From: Methanobrevibacter_A sp964431035
Lineage (GTDB): Archaea; Methanobacteriota; Methanobacteria; Methanobacteriales; Methanobacteriaceae
Direction: 5' to 3'
Length of the DNA stretch: 64,000 bases
Assembly: GCA_964431035.1 (NCBI GenBank)
Contig: CAYSIF010000004.1
Coordinates: forward strand, 1-64,000
Shown here one piece after another: positions 15,773 to 25,611 of the stretch (positions within the stretch are counted from its first letter, which is position 1; every line of letters starts with the position of its first letter). The notes beneath the pieces are model-generated. The model searched no databases, had not been told where the DNA came from, and worked only from the letters and a program-made list of their open reading frames with translations. Made by a program: the position numbers and the translations under genes.

Positions 15773-17422
15773 ATGCCTGTAATAACATTCGAATACGATG
15801 ATTTAAAAGAATTTGGAATAGATATAGAAAAAGAAAAACTAATAAACATAATACCAATGATGGGAAGCGACATAGAAGATCATAATGAAACAGAAATCAA
15901 AGTAGAATTCTTCCCAAACAGACCAGATAATCTAAGTGTACCAGGAGTAGCAAGAACACTAAAAGGATTTATCGAACAAGAAACAGGCCTACCAGAATAC
16001 CCAATAGAAAAATCAGATGAAAAAGTCTACGTAACACGAGAAGTAGAAGAAATACGTCCATACATAGCATTTGCAAAAATAGAAGGCGTAAGTTTTGATG
16101 ATAATAAAATAAAACAAATAATGGACTTCCAAGAAAACTTACACTGGGTAATAGGAAGAGACCGTAAAAAAGTAGCAATAGGAGTTCACAATGCAGATGT
16201 AGTGCAAGCACCATACCATTACATAGCAACCAAACCAAAAGAAAACCCCTTCATCCCATTAGAAGAAACACGAGAATTCACACCACAAGAAATCCTAAAA
16301 GAACACGACAAAGGAAAAGACTATGCACACTTAATAGAAAACTTCGACAAATACCCATTAATCAAAGATAAAGATGATAAAATATTAAGTATGCCACCAA
16401 TAATAAATGGAGAATTAACCAAACTAGGAAACGACACTACAAACCTCATAGTTGATGTTACAGGTACAGATGAAAAAGCAGTACGTCAAAGTTTAAACAT
16501 ACTATGCAGTAGCTTCGCAGAAGCAGGTGGAAAAATAAAAAGTATGGAAATAATCTATGAAGATAAAACCATAACAACACCTGACTTAACACCAAAAACA
16601 ATGAACGTAAGTGTTAAAAAAGCAAACCAACTAATCGGAATAAACATAGATGCAACTGAAGCTAAAAGATTACTAGAAAAAGCAAGAATGGGTGCAGAAA
16701 TAATAGATGAAGATACAATAAAAGTACAAATACCTGCATACCGTATAGACATACTACACGAATATGATTTAGTAGAAAACATTGCAATAGAATACTGTAT
16801 ACGAAATATTCCAGCAGAATTACCAGAAATGTCTACAGTAGCATATGAACACAACTGGTTCAAATCAGATAAAACCATAAGAGAATTAATGATTGGTTTA
16901 GGATATCAAGAAATAATGAGCTTAATGTTAACAAATGAAGAAAGCCATTATGAAAAAATGAACCAAGAAGAAACAGATCATGTAGAAGTAGCAAGACCAA
17001 TAACAATTGATGGAACAATGATAAGAGAAAGTCTTCTAAATACTCTTTTAGAATTTTTAGAAAATAATAAACATCAAGATTTACCTCAAAAAATCTTTGA
17101 AATAGGAGATATTCTCTATACTGATGATAGTGAAACTTTAAAAGTTCGTCCTGGTAAAAAATTAGCTGCTTTAAGTTGTCATTCTACAGCGAACTTTACA
17201 GAAGCTAAATCTTTAATTAATACTGTTTTAGATAATCTTGGTTATACTTATGATATTGTTAACTCTGATAATTCCAGTTTCTTAGCTGGTAGAGTTGCAA
17301 ATGTTGAAGGTGAAAGTGAGAATAGTAAAATAAAAGGAGTCTTTGGAGAAATTTCTCCAAAGGTAATTAGTAGTTTTGAATTAGAGTATCCTGTTGTAGG
17401 ATTTGAAATAGAATTTTTATAA
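15773..17422 (+). CDS. pheT: Phenylalanyl-tRNA synthetase beta subunit
   Basis: Beta subunit of the (alpha-beta)2 PheRS. Its 549 residues are the archaeal size, shorter than the roughly 800-residue bacterial form. B3/B4 and B5 regions are followed by a catalytic-like core (about 330-549). GGGAGAA precedes the ATG. pheS is not in the window. The coding sequence changes abruptly: T plus G is about one third in the first two thirds of the gene and above 60 percent near the end, with reading frame and similarity intact throughout. Confidence 0.95.
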   Translation: MPVITFEYDDLKEFGIDIEKEKLINIIPMMGSDIEDHNETEIKVEFFPNRPDNLSVPGVARTLKGFIEQETGLPEYPIEKSDEKVYVTREVEEIRPYIAFAKIEGVSFDDNKIKQIMDFQENLHWVIGRDRKKVAIGVHNADVVQAPYHYIATKPKENPFIPLEETREFTPQEILKEHDKGKDYAHLIENFDKYPLIKDKDDKILSMPPIINGELTKLGNDTTNLIVDVTGTDEKAVRQSLNILCSSFAEAGGKIKSMEIIYEDKTITTPDLTPKTMNVSVKKANQLIGINIDATEAKRLLEKARMGAEIIDEDTIKVQIPAYRIDILHEYDLVENIAIEYCIRNIPAELPEMSTVAYEHNWFKSDKTIRELMIGLGYQEIMSLMLTNEESHYEKMNQEETDHVEVARPITIDGTMIRESLLNTLLEFLENNKHQDLPQKIFEIGDILYTDDSETLKVRPGKKLAALSCHSTANFTEAKSLINTVLDNLGYTYDIVNSDNSSFLAGRVANVEGESENSKIKGVFGEISPKVISSFELEYPVVGFEIEFL

Positions 17423-17441
17423 AAAAAATACTTATTATTTT

Positions 17442-17843
17442 TTACATATTGTTTGCGAGTTCTGTGAAGTTTTCTCCTACAAACTGACAGTACTCATCGC
17501 ATTTACTTTTATCTGCTCCGTCATCGGTTAGTTTTGCACATTGTACTGTGCCGTATTTTTCTTGGAAGAATTTTAGTAGTTGTTTGCTTATTGCTATATT
17601 TTTTTCGTCTGGTTCTAGTAGTCCTAGTGCTATTATTGCTCCAGTTAGTGCTCCGCAGGTTCCTTCATCGAATGTGCCTCCGATTCCTCCTGAGAATCCT
17701 TTTCCTAGACTTAGTAGTTCTTGTTCTGTGAGGTTTGTTTTGTCTTTGCATATTGCTGTTAGTACTGATTGTGAGCAGCTTTTTTTATTGTCGCGGTATT
17801 CTTGTATTTTGTTTTTTATTTCTTCTTTGTTGTGTTGTGCCAT
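17442..17843 (-). CDS. C_GCAxxG_C_C family redox-type protein
   Basis: A 133-residue soluble protein of the C_GCAxxG_C_C family (putative redox or metal protein). Cysteines at C23, C32, C63 (EGTCGALTGA), C102, C115 and C119 follow the family pattern. GAGGT precedes the start. It is convergent with pheT, 19 bp apart. Its biochemical role is not established; members often sit beside oxidoreductases in anaerobes. Confidence 0.85.
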   Translation of the reverse strand: MAQHNKEEIKNKIQEYRDNKKSCSQSVLTAICKDKTNLTEQELLSLGKGFSGGIGGTFDEGTCGALTGAIIALGLLEPDEKNIAISKQLLKFFQEKYGTVQCAKLTDDGADKSKCDEYCQFVGENFTELANNM

Positions 17844-17911
17844 TTCTTTTTACCTCTTAAATTTTTTTATCTTAATCAGTATTTTTGTATTGTTTTTTCT
17901 TTTATGTTTTT

Positions 17912-18319
17912 TTATTTTCCTATGATGGTTAGTTCTATTGTTCTGTTTGTTCTGGGTCCGTCTAGTTCTATTAGGAATATTGATTGCCATGTTCCGAGGT
18001 TTAGTTTGTTGTTTTTTATTGGTATGGTTTGTGTTGTGTTGAGTATTATGTTTTGTAGGTGTGATTTTGCGTTGTTGTCTATGGTGTCGTGTTTGTATTT
18101 TTTGTTGGGTATGATTTCTTCTAGTGTGTTTGTTATGTCTTGTTTTAGTTTTTCTTCGTTTTCGTTTATTGTTATGCTGGTGGTTGTGTGTTTTGTGAAT
18201 ATGTTTATTATTCCGTTTTTGATGTTTTCTGGTATTTGGTTTTGTATTTGTGGTGTTATGTTTATTATTTCTGTTTTTTTGTTGGTGTTGATTTTGAGTG
18301 TTTTTTGTATTATTTCCAT
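17912..18319 (-). CDS. YjbQ/UPF0047 family protein
   Basis: A 135-residue single-domain protein of the YjbQ family. Conserved signatures are KHTTTSITINENE (H44), HDTIDNNAKSHLQ (H77, H87) and the C-terminal LGTWQSIFLIELDGPR. Some bacterial members show weak thiamine-phosphate synthase activity; the physiological function in archaea is unknown. GGTGA precedes the start. It lies 68 bp upstream of the C_GCAxxG_C_C gene on the same strand. Confidence 0.9.
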   Translation of the reverse strand: MEIIQKTLKINTNKKTEIINITPQIQNQIPENIKNGIINIFTKHTTTSITINENEEKLKQDITNTLEEIIPNKKYKHDTIDNNAKSHLQNIILNTTQTIPIKNNKLNLGTWQSIFLIELDGPRTNRTIELTIIGK

Positions 18320-18555
18320 TTTTTCACCGTCTTTTAGTTTTCAATTATATTGAATATATTATGTATTATTTTAAAGTTTAGTCTTTATACTTATTGTTTA
18401 ATTAAGTGTTTATTTAATTTTTTAGTACTTATTATTCATAAGAGTAGAAATAGAAAATGAGATGTAGATAAAATAGTAAGTTTAAATTAAAATTTTTGAT
18501 ATTAATAAAAAAAAGAGTAAAAAAAGAAAAAAATATTATAAAAAGAGAATTATTT

Positions 18556-19518
18556 TTATAATCCGAAGGATTTTTTAAGTAAGTCTGCGTTTACGTATCC
18601 TTCTTTGTATAATTTTCCAGTAGTTAAATCGTTAATTACTACTTCTGCAGGAGCGAACATTCCTTTATCGATTTTGTAGAAGTCAAATTCTGCTTCTTTG
18701 AATACATCGAAGAATGGTTTTCCATATCCATCTGCTGCAGATGATGGGAGTTTTGCAGCTACGCTTGCAATGTCATCTCCTTCTTCAGATTCAATGTAGT
18801 AGTAGGTTCTTCCACCGAATAATACTGCATCGTTTGTTTTACCCATAGCTTTTAATCCATCTGGGTCTATTGGTGCTATTGGTGCAATACCTGCTGCATG
18901 TTTTACTTTGTTTACATCGAATTTTAATGCTTCTAGCATTTTGTATGTACCGTTTTCTACTACACGTCCTGCGATTTGTATAGATCCTACAAGACTGGAT
19001 GTTGGTGCTACAAGTAAGAATACATTGCTTACTTCTACTTTACATTCTTCTGCTATGTAGTCTGCAACTTCTTCTGTTGGTAATACATCAGATTCTAAGG
19101 TTAATATTGCGATGTCTGCATCGTCTTTGTAATCGATTTCTTCGTAAGTTTCTGCAGGTTTTAAGGATAATGCTCTTGCTGGTCCTGATCCTAGTGCGAA
19201 GAAGTCTCCTACACTTACAGACCATCCTGCTTTTTGTGAACCTAGTGTGGAAATAGATGGTGAGTCTGTTTTTATTTTTACAGATGGTAATGCGAATTTT
19301 TCAGATAAGTCTCCAGGTATGCTTATACCTACGTCTGCTAATCCTCCAAGACAGACTTTTGTATAGAGTTCTCCTGCTTTGAAACTTCCTGTAACGTTTA
19401 CACCACAGTCTAATACTGTAGCTCCGTTACTGAGTTCGGATACTGCTATATTAAGTTCTTCAGCTTTTTCAATCATTACGTCAACTGTTTTTTTAGCTTC
19501 TAAATTAACACTTACCAT
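18556..19518 (-). CDS. mch: Methenyltetrahydromethanopterin cyclohydrolase
   Basis: Interconverts formyl- and methenyl-tetrahydromethanopterin in the one-carbon pathway. Length is 320 residues. Family signatures include VTGSFKAGELYTKVCLGGLADV near the N-terminus and the APIAPIDPDG segment near residue 215. GGAGA precedes the ATG. In an organism that makes methane from methanol plus hydrogen, the enzyme would serve mostly biosynthesis of formyl and methenyl groups rather than main energy metabolism. It is monocistronic, with an AT-rich leader. Confidence 0.96.
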   Translation of the reverse strand: MVSVNLEAKKTVDVMIEKAEELNIAVSELSNGATVLDCGVNVTGSFKAGELYTKVCLGGLADVGISIPGDLSEKFALPSVKIKTDSPSISTLGSQKAGWSVSVGDFFALGSGPARALSLKPAETYEEIDYKDDADIAILTLESDVLPTEEVADYIAEECKVEVSNVFLLVAPTSSLVGSIQIAGRVVENGTYKMLEALKFDVNKVKHAAGIAPIAPIDPDGLKAMGKTNDAVLFGGRTYYYIESEEGDDIASVAAKLPSSAADGYGKPFFDVFKEAEFDFYKIDKGMFAPAEVVINDLTTGKLYKEGYVNADLLKKSFGL

Positions 19519-19601
19519 AATTTGTCTCCATGTTTATAAAAAATTAATTTTTTTTAATATTATTAGTTTATTTTTTTATTAATATATAAGAATATTATAT
19601 T

Positions 19602-20300
19602 TTATTTTTGAGGGTTAGTAACTTTTACTTTTTCTGCTAGTTTTAGGTCGTTTTCATATATGTGTGCACTTATACTGTGTATTGTGATTGGTCCTATATG
19701 TATATTTGATCCTAGTTCTTCAGAAACATAGTGTGCTAAGTATGATAGTCCTACTGCATTTGGGAACCATGCTCCAAAGATGTCATGGCTTCTCCATAGT
19801 CCTGTAGTGTATAGTGTGTTATCTCTTATTTTAAAGTCTACTAGTATCATACATGGTACTTCATCTACTTTGGTATCTTGTGTTGGATCCCATGTTACAC
19901 TTATTGCTCTGCGTGATTCTTGACAGTTTTTTAGACGGTCTATTGCTACACGTATTTGGTCTATTCCTTCGAAGTGTGCTCTTAGACGGTTTCCATATGT
20001 GTATACGAATCCTGGGTTTTCTCCACTTATGAATTGTTCGGAGTATTTTTCTAGTTTGTCTCCTTCCCAGAAGTATCCGTCTGGTATTCGTATGTTGTCT
20101 ATTGTTGCTATTTTATCTCCGAATCCGAAGAAGTCTCCTCCACTTACATGGAATGGGTCTTTTATTGTTGCAAGAACGTTTAAGACTTCTTTGGTTTTGG
20201 ATCCTCGTTCATCATCAACGTAGTGTCCGTTTTGTATTATGTATGAGACTATCTGTTCCCAGCAGTCTGCTATTTGTTCTCCTTCAAATCTTTTTGGCAT
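19602..20300 (-). CDS. thyA: Archaeal thymidylate synthase
   Basis: Methylates dUMP to dTMP. The 232-residue protein is the short archaeal ThyA type. The catalytic nucleophile is C150 in DEVPCMILVD, with R130/R131 (SRRAIS) as phosphate-binding residues and a substrate-binding N-x-VGLSYLAHYV segment. AGGAG precedes the ATG. It begins 26 bp after the core-MetE gene on the same strand, so the two may form a one-carbon operon. Confidence 0.92.
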   Translation of the reverse strand: MPKRFEGEQIADCWEQIVSYIIQNGHYVDDERGSKTKEVLNVLATIKDPFHVSGGDFFGFGDKIATIDNIRIPDGYFWEGDKLEKYSEQFISGENPGFVYTYGNRLRAHFEGIDQIRVAIDRLKNCQESRRAISVTWDPTQDTKVDEVPCMILVDFKIRDNTLYTTGLWRSHDIFGAWFPNAVGLSYLAHYVSEELGSNIHIGPITIHSISAHIYENDLKLAEKVKVTNPQK

Positions 20301-20325
20301 AAAAAATTTTAACTCCTTTATAATA

Positions 20326-21258
20326 TTATTGTAATTTTTGATTTAATTTAACCATTAAATTTAATTTATCTTTAACTGTAGGTAAAGGTACTTTTTTTAA
20401 TCCGCAGTCTGGGTCGAGTAGTAGGTTTTCTTCTCCCATTATTGTGATTCCGCGTTTTATTAGTTTTTCAACATCTTCTTCTTTATCTAGGTCTCTTGAT
20501 GCTGAGTTTATACATCCGAATCCTATTTTTTTATTTTTTAAGTATTCTCTATTGTCTTCTAGGGTTCTTATGTTTGTATTGTTTCCTGCGAATTCAAAGT
20601 CTAGTATGTCTACATCGAATTTTGCAAGGTTTTTAAATACTTTTGAGATATCTCCGCAGACATGCATTGCGGTTGGTATTTTAATGTCCTCGGTTACTAT
20701 TTTTATTGCTTTTTGTGCTGTATCGAGGTTTACTATTCCTGTTGATAGGAATGGTTCATCTATTTGTATGTATTTGCATCCTGCTTTTTCTAATGCTTTT
20801 GCTTCATGTTTTATTGCATGTGCATAGTCTATTATTGCTTTGTCTTTGTTTTTGTAAAATGATTCTATATGTGAACTGTATATTATTGTTGAAGGACCTG
20901 TTATTATTCCTTTAACTCCTTTATTTGAATCGGAGGTTAGTTCTTTTAATTTTTTTTGTGCTATTTTAACATCTTTTACTGTTATTTCATGGTTGGGTTT
21001 TTTGATTTTACCTGTTATAAGTGATGAGTTGTTTTTATATGTAAATCCAGGAATATGTTTTACGAATAGTGCTACCATATCATCTCTTACTTGTCCTTCT
21101 GTTACAATATCTATTCCTAAATCGTATTGTAGTTCTACAATTTCTTCTATTGCTTTTTTATATGGATCATATAATCCTAAAGGTTTTTTAATTTTATCTG
21201 AAATTGTATTTGGTTCTTTAGCTTCTATGGGGAAGCTTCCAACAACTGTAGTAATCAT
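20326..21258 (-). CDS. Core-MetE methionine synthase (corrinoid-linked, methanogen type)
   Basis: Predicted to methylate homocysteine to methionine using a methyl-corrinoid donor. It is a 310-residue protein equal to the catalytic half of MetE only. Zn ligands are H199 and C201 in MHVCGD and C285 in DPDCGL; substrate residues lie in QIDEPFL. Stand-alone MetE cores of methanogens were shown in Methanothermobacter to use methylcobalamin, but the natural donor protein is unresolved. It sits upstream of thyA. It would use homocysteine made by the sulfhydrylase at 2089-3372. Confidence 0.88.
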   Translation of the reverse strand: MITTVVGSFPIEAKEPNTISDKIKKPLGLYDPYKKAIEEIVELQYDLGIDIVTEGQVRDDMVALFVKHIPGFTYKNNSSLITGKIKKPNHEITVKDVKIAQKKLKELTSDSNKGVKGIITGPSTIIYSSHIESFYKNKDKAIIDYAHAIKHEAKALEKAGCKYIQIDEPFLSTGIVNLDTAQKAIKIVTEDIKIPTAMHVCGDISKVFKNLAKFDVDILDFEFAGNNTNIRTLEDNREYLKNKKIGFGCINSASRDLDKEEDVEKLIKRGITIMGEENLLLDPDCGLKKVPLPTVKDKLNLMVKLNQKLQ

Positions 21259-21307
21259 AATTAACCAAAAAAAATAGTAGTGGATGTGAAAAAAGAATGA
21301 ATTTTTT

Positions 21308-21640
21308 TTAACTTGATTTTTTCACATTATTTGAGTATCTTTTCTTTAATTCTCTTATTTCTTCTATATCTTCATTTGCAACTGGTAATTCTATTGCTGC
21401 TGTTCCATGACATGGTTTTGTGTATGTTATGACAACAGTTCCTTTATCCTCATTAATACCTACTGGTATTGGAGGTATTCCTATTATACGAACGCCTAGG
21501 ATTTTGTCTCCTGGTTTTACATGTATAACTTCTTTAGAATTTTGGTTGATGATTTTTTTCGCTTCTTTAAATGATATTTTTGATGCGAAAACTGTGTAAT
21601 CATCAGATTGTTGAAGATATGTATCTAGACAAAATGACAT
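21308..21640 (-). CDS. DUF1894 methanogen-specific protein
   Basis: A 110-residue protein I assign to DUF1894, a family confined to methanogens and normally paired with DUF1890 as here. The centre has an IKPGD-like beta-rich segment (VKPGDKILGVRIIGIPPIPVG) and a YTKPCHGT motif with a single conserved-looking Cys-His. GAGG precedes the start, 6 bp after the DUF1890 stop. Its function is unknown. Confidence 0.75.
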   Translation of the reverse strand: MSFCLDTYLQQSDDYTVFASKISFKEAKKIINQNSKEVIHVKPGDKILGVRIIGIPPIPVGINEDKGTVVITYTKPCHGTAAIELPVANEDIEEIRELKKRYSNNVKKSS

Positions 21641-21646
21641 AAGTTT

Positions 21647-22111
21647 TTATTCCTCTGTTAGTTTTTCAATGTATTTATCAATTTTAACACGAAGTGGTGT
21701 TGGGTTATGATAAGCACGTGCAGCAATAATTTCTGATTCTGTTGATTCTTCAACTTGATTTACAAAGTCATCAACTAATTCTGCTTCTTTTTGGAATATT
21801 ACTGCTACGGATTCTGTGTTCATCATGTGATAATAGGTTACATAGTATTGTACTGCAGCATCTTTATGAATTATACCTACAAGTAAATCAAATTCTTCCT
21901 CTTCTAATTTATTGATATAAGAATCAATATTTACCATTTTATCAGTGTATTGTTTTTCAGGATCTGATACTTTTAATAATTTAGATGCAGCAGGATTAGC
22001 AGAAATTACCACTTCATAACCTGCTTGTTTTAATTTATATGATGTGTAAACTGTTATAGCGGTTTGTGCAGGTGCTTCCGGACAACCAATTAATAATAAT
22101 GCTCTTTTCAA
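21647..22111 (-). CDS. DUF1890 methanogen-specific protein
   Basis: A 154-residue protein with an N-terminal Rossmann-like start (KRALLLIGCPEAPAQ) typical of DUF1890. Translation starts at TTG, with GGAGG 9 bp upstream and no better ATG nearby. It forms a tight pair with the DUF1894 gene downstream. The family has a flavodoxin/Rossmann-like fold in general appearance, but no activity is known. Confidence 0.78.
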   Translation of the reverse strand: MKRALLLIGCPEAPAQTAITVYTSYKLKQAGYEVVISANPAASKLLKVSDPEKQYTDKMVNIDSYINKLEEEEFDLLVGIIHKDAAVQYYVTYYHMMNTESVAVIFQKEAELVDDFVNQVEESTESEIIAARAYHNPTPLRVKIDKYIEKLTEE

Positions 22112-22144
22112 AAATATAAACCTCCAAAAAAAAATTATCTTTTT

Positions 22145-23236
22145 TTATCCTATTTCATCGGATCTTTTAAGGGTAACTGCATGACCCCATACTAAAGCTC
22201 CAAGGAAAATGAATGTTAATAATGCTGTACCATTTATAGTACGGTTAAATATGAATAAACCAATTAAACCTTGTGTAATGAATGCGGTAAGCGATCCAAT
22301 TAAAAGAACCTCCTTACCCAGGAATTTTTTATTGTTTTTCTCCCTTTTAGCACGGTAATTTTGTAAAATCTTTAAACCAATAATAATTGTAATAACAACA
22401 AAGGCAATTAACAAAATCATTGTTAAATAACCGAAATCATATGCATAACCAAAGGTACCTGGTAACATATAATCAATAATATCCTTTTTCGACACTAATA
22501 AACCAAAGAACATTGGGAATGGTAGACCAAAGAATAAAATGAACTGCATCGGTAAACTAACATAACCATCAGCAAAACCTAAACCTGAAGCACCCCAATA
22601 TGAGGAATTCTGAACATGTCCAATAATATTAGTATTATGTAACACCATTTGGATACTTGATAAACTGTTTTGTTCAATACGTCCAATACGTAACATAGGA
22701 CTGAAAATTTGCATACCTGATACATTAGCAATTAATTCAAGTAAACCGAAACTAGCAGCTGCAATAGCAAAGAATATTATTAAACGTTTGAATGTTAAAA
22801 AGGACTTACGTTGGAAGGATTCTGAAATAATATAATATCCTACAAACAAACCAATAATCCATAATAACAAGAAAGATCTGTGCATCAGACCACCAAAGAC
22901 AGTAATCAGAAGCAACATTAAATAAACAATACGTTTTAAACCACCGACTTCAACACCAGATTTCTCCATAACTTTCAGGGAAGCTAAAGCCATAATAATA
23001 GCTAATAAAGCCAAGGGTCCGAAAGTATGTGTAAACTCGTGCTGACCAAACGATAAGAATAAAAGACCAATATCCGCTGCAAAAAGCAAAGTAAACGCAA
23101 CTGACAAGAATAATGACAGGAACGTAACAATACTTAAAGATAACGGAACCAAATTAATAATAAAAACCATACTGGAAAATATTATTAATGCTATTTCAAT
23201 AATAAACTGAAAATGATTCTGAGCTATAAATGCCAT
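22145..23236 (-). CDS. Multi-pass membrane protein, unknown function
   Basis: About 363 residues with roughly ten to eleven predicted membrane helices and very few charged residues apart from one basic loop (NYRAKREKNNKK). The frame extends upstream into tRNA-Ala, which cannot be coding, so I place the start at the ATG of MAFIAQNHF with AAGGTAA just before it. It is probably co-transcribed with the upstream tRNA. I recognise no transporter signature. Topology recalls archaeal polymerase-like or uncharacterised polytopic proteins. Confidence 0.7.
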   Translation of the reverse strand: MAFIAQNHFQFIIEIALIIFSSMVFIINLVPLSLSIVTFLSLFLSVAFTLLFAADIGLLFLSFGQHEFTHTFGPLALLAIIMALASLKVMEKSGVEVGGLKRIVYLMLLLITVFGGLMHRSFLLLWIIGLFVGYYIISESFQRKSFLTFKRLIIFFAIAAASFGLLELIANVSGMQIFSPMLRIGRIEQNSLSSIQMVLHNTNIIGHVQNSSYWGASGLGFADGYVSLPMQFILFFGLPFPMFFGLLVSKKDIIDYMLPGTFGYAYDFGYLTMILLIAFVVITIIIGLKILQNYRAKREKNNKKFLGKEVLLIGSLTAFITQGLIGLFIFNRTINGTALLTFIFLGALVWGHAVTLKRSDEIG

Positions 23237-23272
23237 AACAAAATTACCTTTTACAATTATTAATATGTTAAA

Positions 23273-23345
<73 letters not shown>

Positions 23346-23463
23346 AATTAAAAAAAAAATTTCTATAAAAAAAATTTTCTAGTATTATATATTTATGTTA
23401 AAATATAATACTTAAAGATTTATGAAAAAAATAAGCAGAAAAAGAAAAGAAAAAAAAGCAAGG

Positions 23464-24486
23464 TTATTTGTTTAAGTCATAGATATTATCCACAACTAAC
23501 TTAAACAAATCATCATTTTTAACAGTAACTGGTTTATGAGGATTAACAATAAAACTTAAAGATTTATGGATAATATCCTCAACATCATTAGAACGATACA
23601 TTAAACCTTGATCAATATAAAATTTATCAACAGATAAACAGGTGCCAGGATAACAGGAAATAACTGGAGTCTGTAAAATAGCAGCCTCACGATTCATAGT
23701 ACCACCTGCACCAATTACTAAATCAGAACGTTTAATAATACTTGAAGTATCAACTGGTGTTTTAAGAATAGTAACATTTTCAATACCTTCAAATATTTTA
23801 GCCTGCTCTTTAAATCTTGGTAAAACGAGAATATTAGCATACTCCTTTAAAACATCCACAATAGGAGATAAAACAGATTTACGGCAATCTGCATCAAGAT
23901 AACTTGCAAGTGAAGGTTCCGGGCGCATGAAAATTGTTTTATTCTTAACTAAATCTAAATTTAAATCTTCAAAAATATTCTCATTATATTCAAATGTTTT
24001 AAAATGCATTAATTCAGATGTTCCATTATACTGTACAAGTTTATTTGGATCTGCACCATACTGCATAAGTTTCCAAACATCAATAATTCTTGGTGAAATT
24101 ATACGTGAACATAAAGGCAATGTTAATTTATTTGCTGCAACTGCATGTTCATTATCTAATACATAAAGGCTTGGAATTCCAAGTCCAAAACTTATTCTTG
24201 GAAGTTCAATACTATGTTTAGATACAGCTACATCAATTTTTTCACCGGCTATTATATCTACTAAGTCTGCTACACGGGTTGTGCTTTCTTTTAGTTTTTC
24301 TTCTAAACTCACACCATGTTTACCTACACTTGTATATTCAATATTATACATTTCTAATAGTTTATGTATATCTCCAAATTGTCTTGTAGTTACTAGTACA
24401 TCTTCTCCTTCACTTTCTAAGTGTTTTATCACGTCTTTAAAGAAGCGTACATGTGGAGCATTTGATATATCAATCCAAACTTTCAT
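23464..24486 (-). CDS. DUF354 family protein, glycosyltransferase-like
   Basis: A 340-residue protein beginning MKVWIDISNAPHVRFF, the signature start of DUF354, a family with a GT-B glycosyltransferase-like layout. A late GAGGTMNREAAILQTPVI segment resembles the nucleotide-sugar loop of UDP-GlcNAc epimerase/MurG-like proteins. It probably acts in cell-surface or glycan metabolism, but the substrate is unknown. GGGAGG precedes the start. Coding composition moves from A/C-rich at the 5' end to T-rich at the 3' end. Confidence 0.82.
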   Translation of the reverse strand: MKVWIDISNAPHVRFFKDVIKHLESEGEDVLVTTRQFGDIHKLLEMYNIEYTSVGKHGVSLEEKLKESTTRVADLVDIIAGEKIDVAVSKHSIELPRISFGLGIPSLYVLDNEHAVAANKLTLPLCSRIISPRIIDVWKLMQYGADPNKLVQYNGTSELMHFKTFEYNENIFEDLNLDLVKNKTIFMRPEPSLASYLDADCRKSVLSPIVDVLKEYANILVLPRFKEQAKIFEGIENVTILKTPVDTSSIIKRSDLVIGAGGTMNREAAILQTPVISCYPGTCLSVDKFYIDQGLMYRSNDVEDIIHKSLSFIVNPHKPVTVKNDDLFKLVVDNIYDLNK

Positions 24487-24528
24487 AAGAAATTTTGAAC
24501 CTCCCTAAAAAGTTTCTATATTATATTT

Positions 24529-25185
24529 TTATATTTTTTGACTGAATTCTTTAATTGTGTTTATTACTTCATCTAAACCTTTACCTTCTTTTAGGTTAGT
24601 TGTGATGATTTTAGCATCAGGGTTTAAACTTTTAGCATCACTAACCATTTTATCAACATCTGAACCTACTGCATCAGCAATATCAATCTTATTAATAATA
24701 ATTAAATCAGATGTTTGGAAGATAAGTGGGTGTTTTTCAACAGTATCATCACCTTCAGTAACACTAATTACAACAGCACGCATATGAGAACCTAAAGCAA
24801 AATCAACAGGACAGATTAGATTACCAACATTTTCAATAATCAACCAGTCAATATCTTCTAAAGGCATATCTTCTAATGAGTGTTCAACAAGATGAGCATC
24901 TAAATGACATTCTTTACCAGTGTTCATACCTACAACAGGAGCATCATGAGCACGAATACGTTCAGCATCAAATTTACTTATAACATCTCCTGCAATAACA
25001 CCAATACGTTCATCAACATTATCAATAATATCTTCAATAAGAGTAGTTTTACCAGAACCTATAGCTCCAACAAAATCAATACAAAAAATATTATTATCTT
25101 CTAATAATTTCTTATTTTTATCAGCTAAAGCATCATTAGCTTTCATTATATTTTCTTGAACTTCAATACTTGCTACTTTATGCAT
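24529..25185 (-). CDS. hypB: Hydrogenase nickel-incorporation GTPase HypB
   Basis: GTPase that drives nickel insertion into [NiFe]-hydrogenases with HypA. Length is 218 residues. The P-loop GAIGSGKTT covers about 40-48, with an internal Cys-His metal site (TGKECHLDAH) and base motif NKIDIAD. There is no N-terminal His-rich nickel-storage stretch. GGTGATT precedes the ATG. It lies 29 bp downstream of hypA in the same operon. Confidence 0.95.
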   Translation of the reverse strand: MHKVASIEVQENIMKANDALADKNKKLLEDNNIFCIDFVGAIGSGKTTLIEDIIDNVDERIGVIAGDVISKFDAERIRAHDAPVVGMNTGKECHLDAHLVEHSLEDMPLEDIDWLIIENVGNLICPVDFALGSHMRAVVISVTEGDDTVEKHPLIFQTSDLIIINKIDIADAVGSDVDKMVSDAKSLNPDAKIITTNLKEGKGLDEVINTIKEFSQKI

Positions 25186-25214
25186 AAAATAATCACCAAA
25201 TTTATAATTTTTAT

Positions 25215-25589
25215 TTATTTATCTTCTTGTTCTATCATAATCTTTTTAACTATAATATCTCTACCATTTAAAACTGTTATACGTGGAGTATCACAATTAG
25301 GACATTTAATAATAGGAGCATAATAATCTAAACCACTAATATCAACATCACCCTTGTAATCACATTCTTTACATTCAATTTCAACAGGAATCTCATCAAT
25401 AACAAATTCAGCATCTTCTGCAATAGAATCCTCTTTAATAACATCTAAAAGAAAACCTAACTGCTCAGGATTAATCATAGCTAAATGACCAACCTCAACA
25501 ACTACTTTCGTAACCTCAATAGCACCATTATTCTCTGCAGTATCCATTACAGTTTGAAAAATACCCTGTGCCATAGACAACTCATGCAT
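25215..25589 (-). CDS. hypA: Hydrogenase nickel-insertion protein HypA
   Basis: Nickel metallochaperone acting with HypB. The 124 residues start at MHELSMAQ, where H2 is the nickel ligand. A GGAGGA site 10 bp upstream supports this ATG over an upstream GTG. The structural Zn site is C73-x2-C76 and C96-x2-C99. First gene of the hypA-hypB pair and 22 bp from the end of prs. Confidence 0.95.
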   Translation of the reverse strand: MHELSMAQGIFQTVMDTAENNGAIEVTKVVVEVGHLAMINPEQLGFLLDVIKEDSIAEDAEFVIDEIPVEIECKECDYKGDVDISGLDYYAPIIKCPNCDTPRITVLNGRDIIVKKIMIEQEDK

Positions 25590-25611
25590 AAAAAAATAAT
25601 CCTCCACAAAT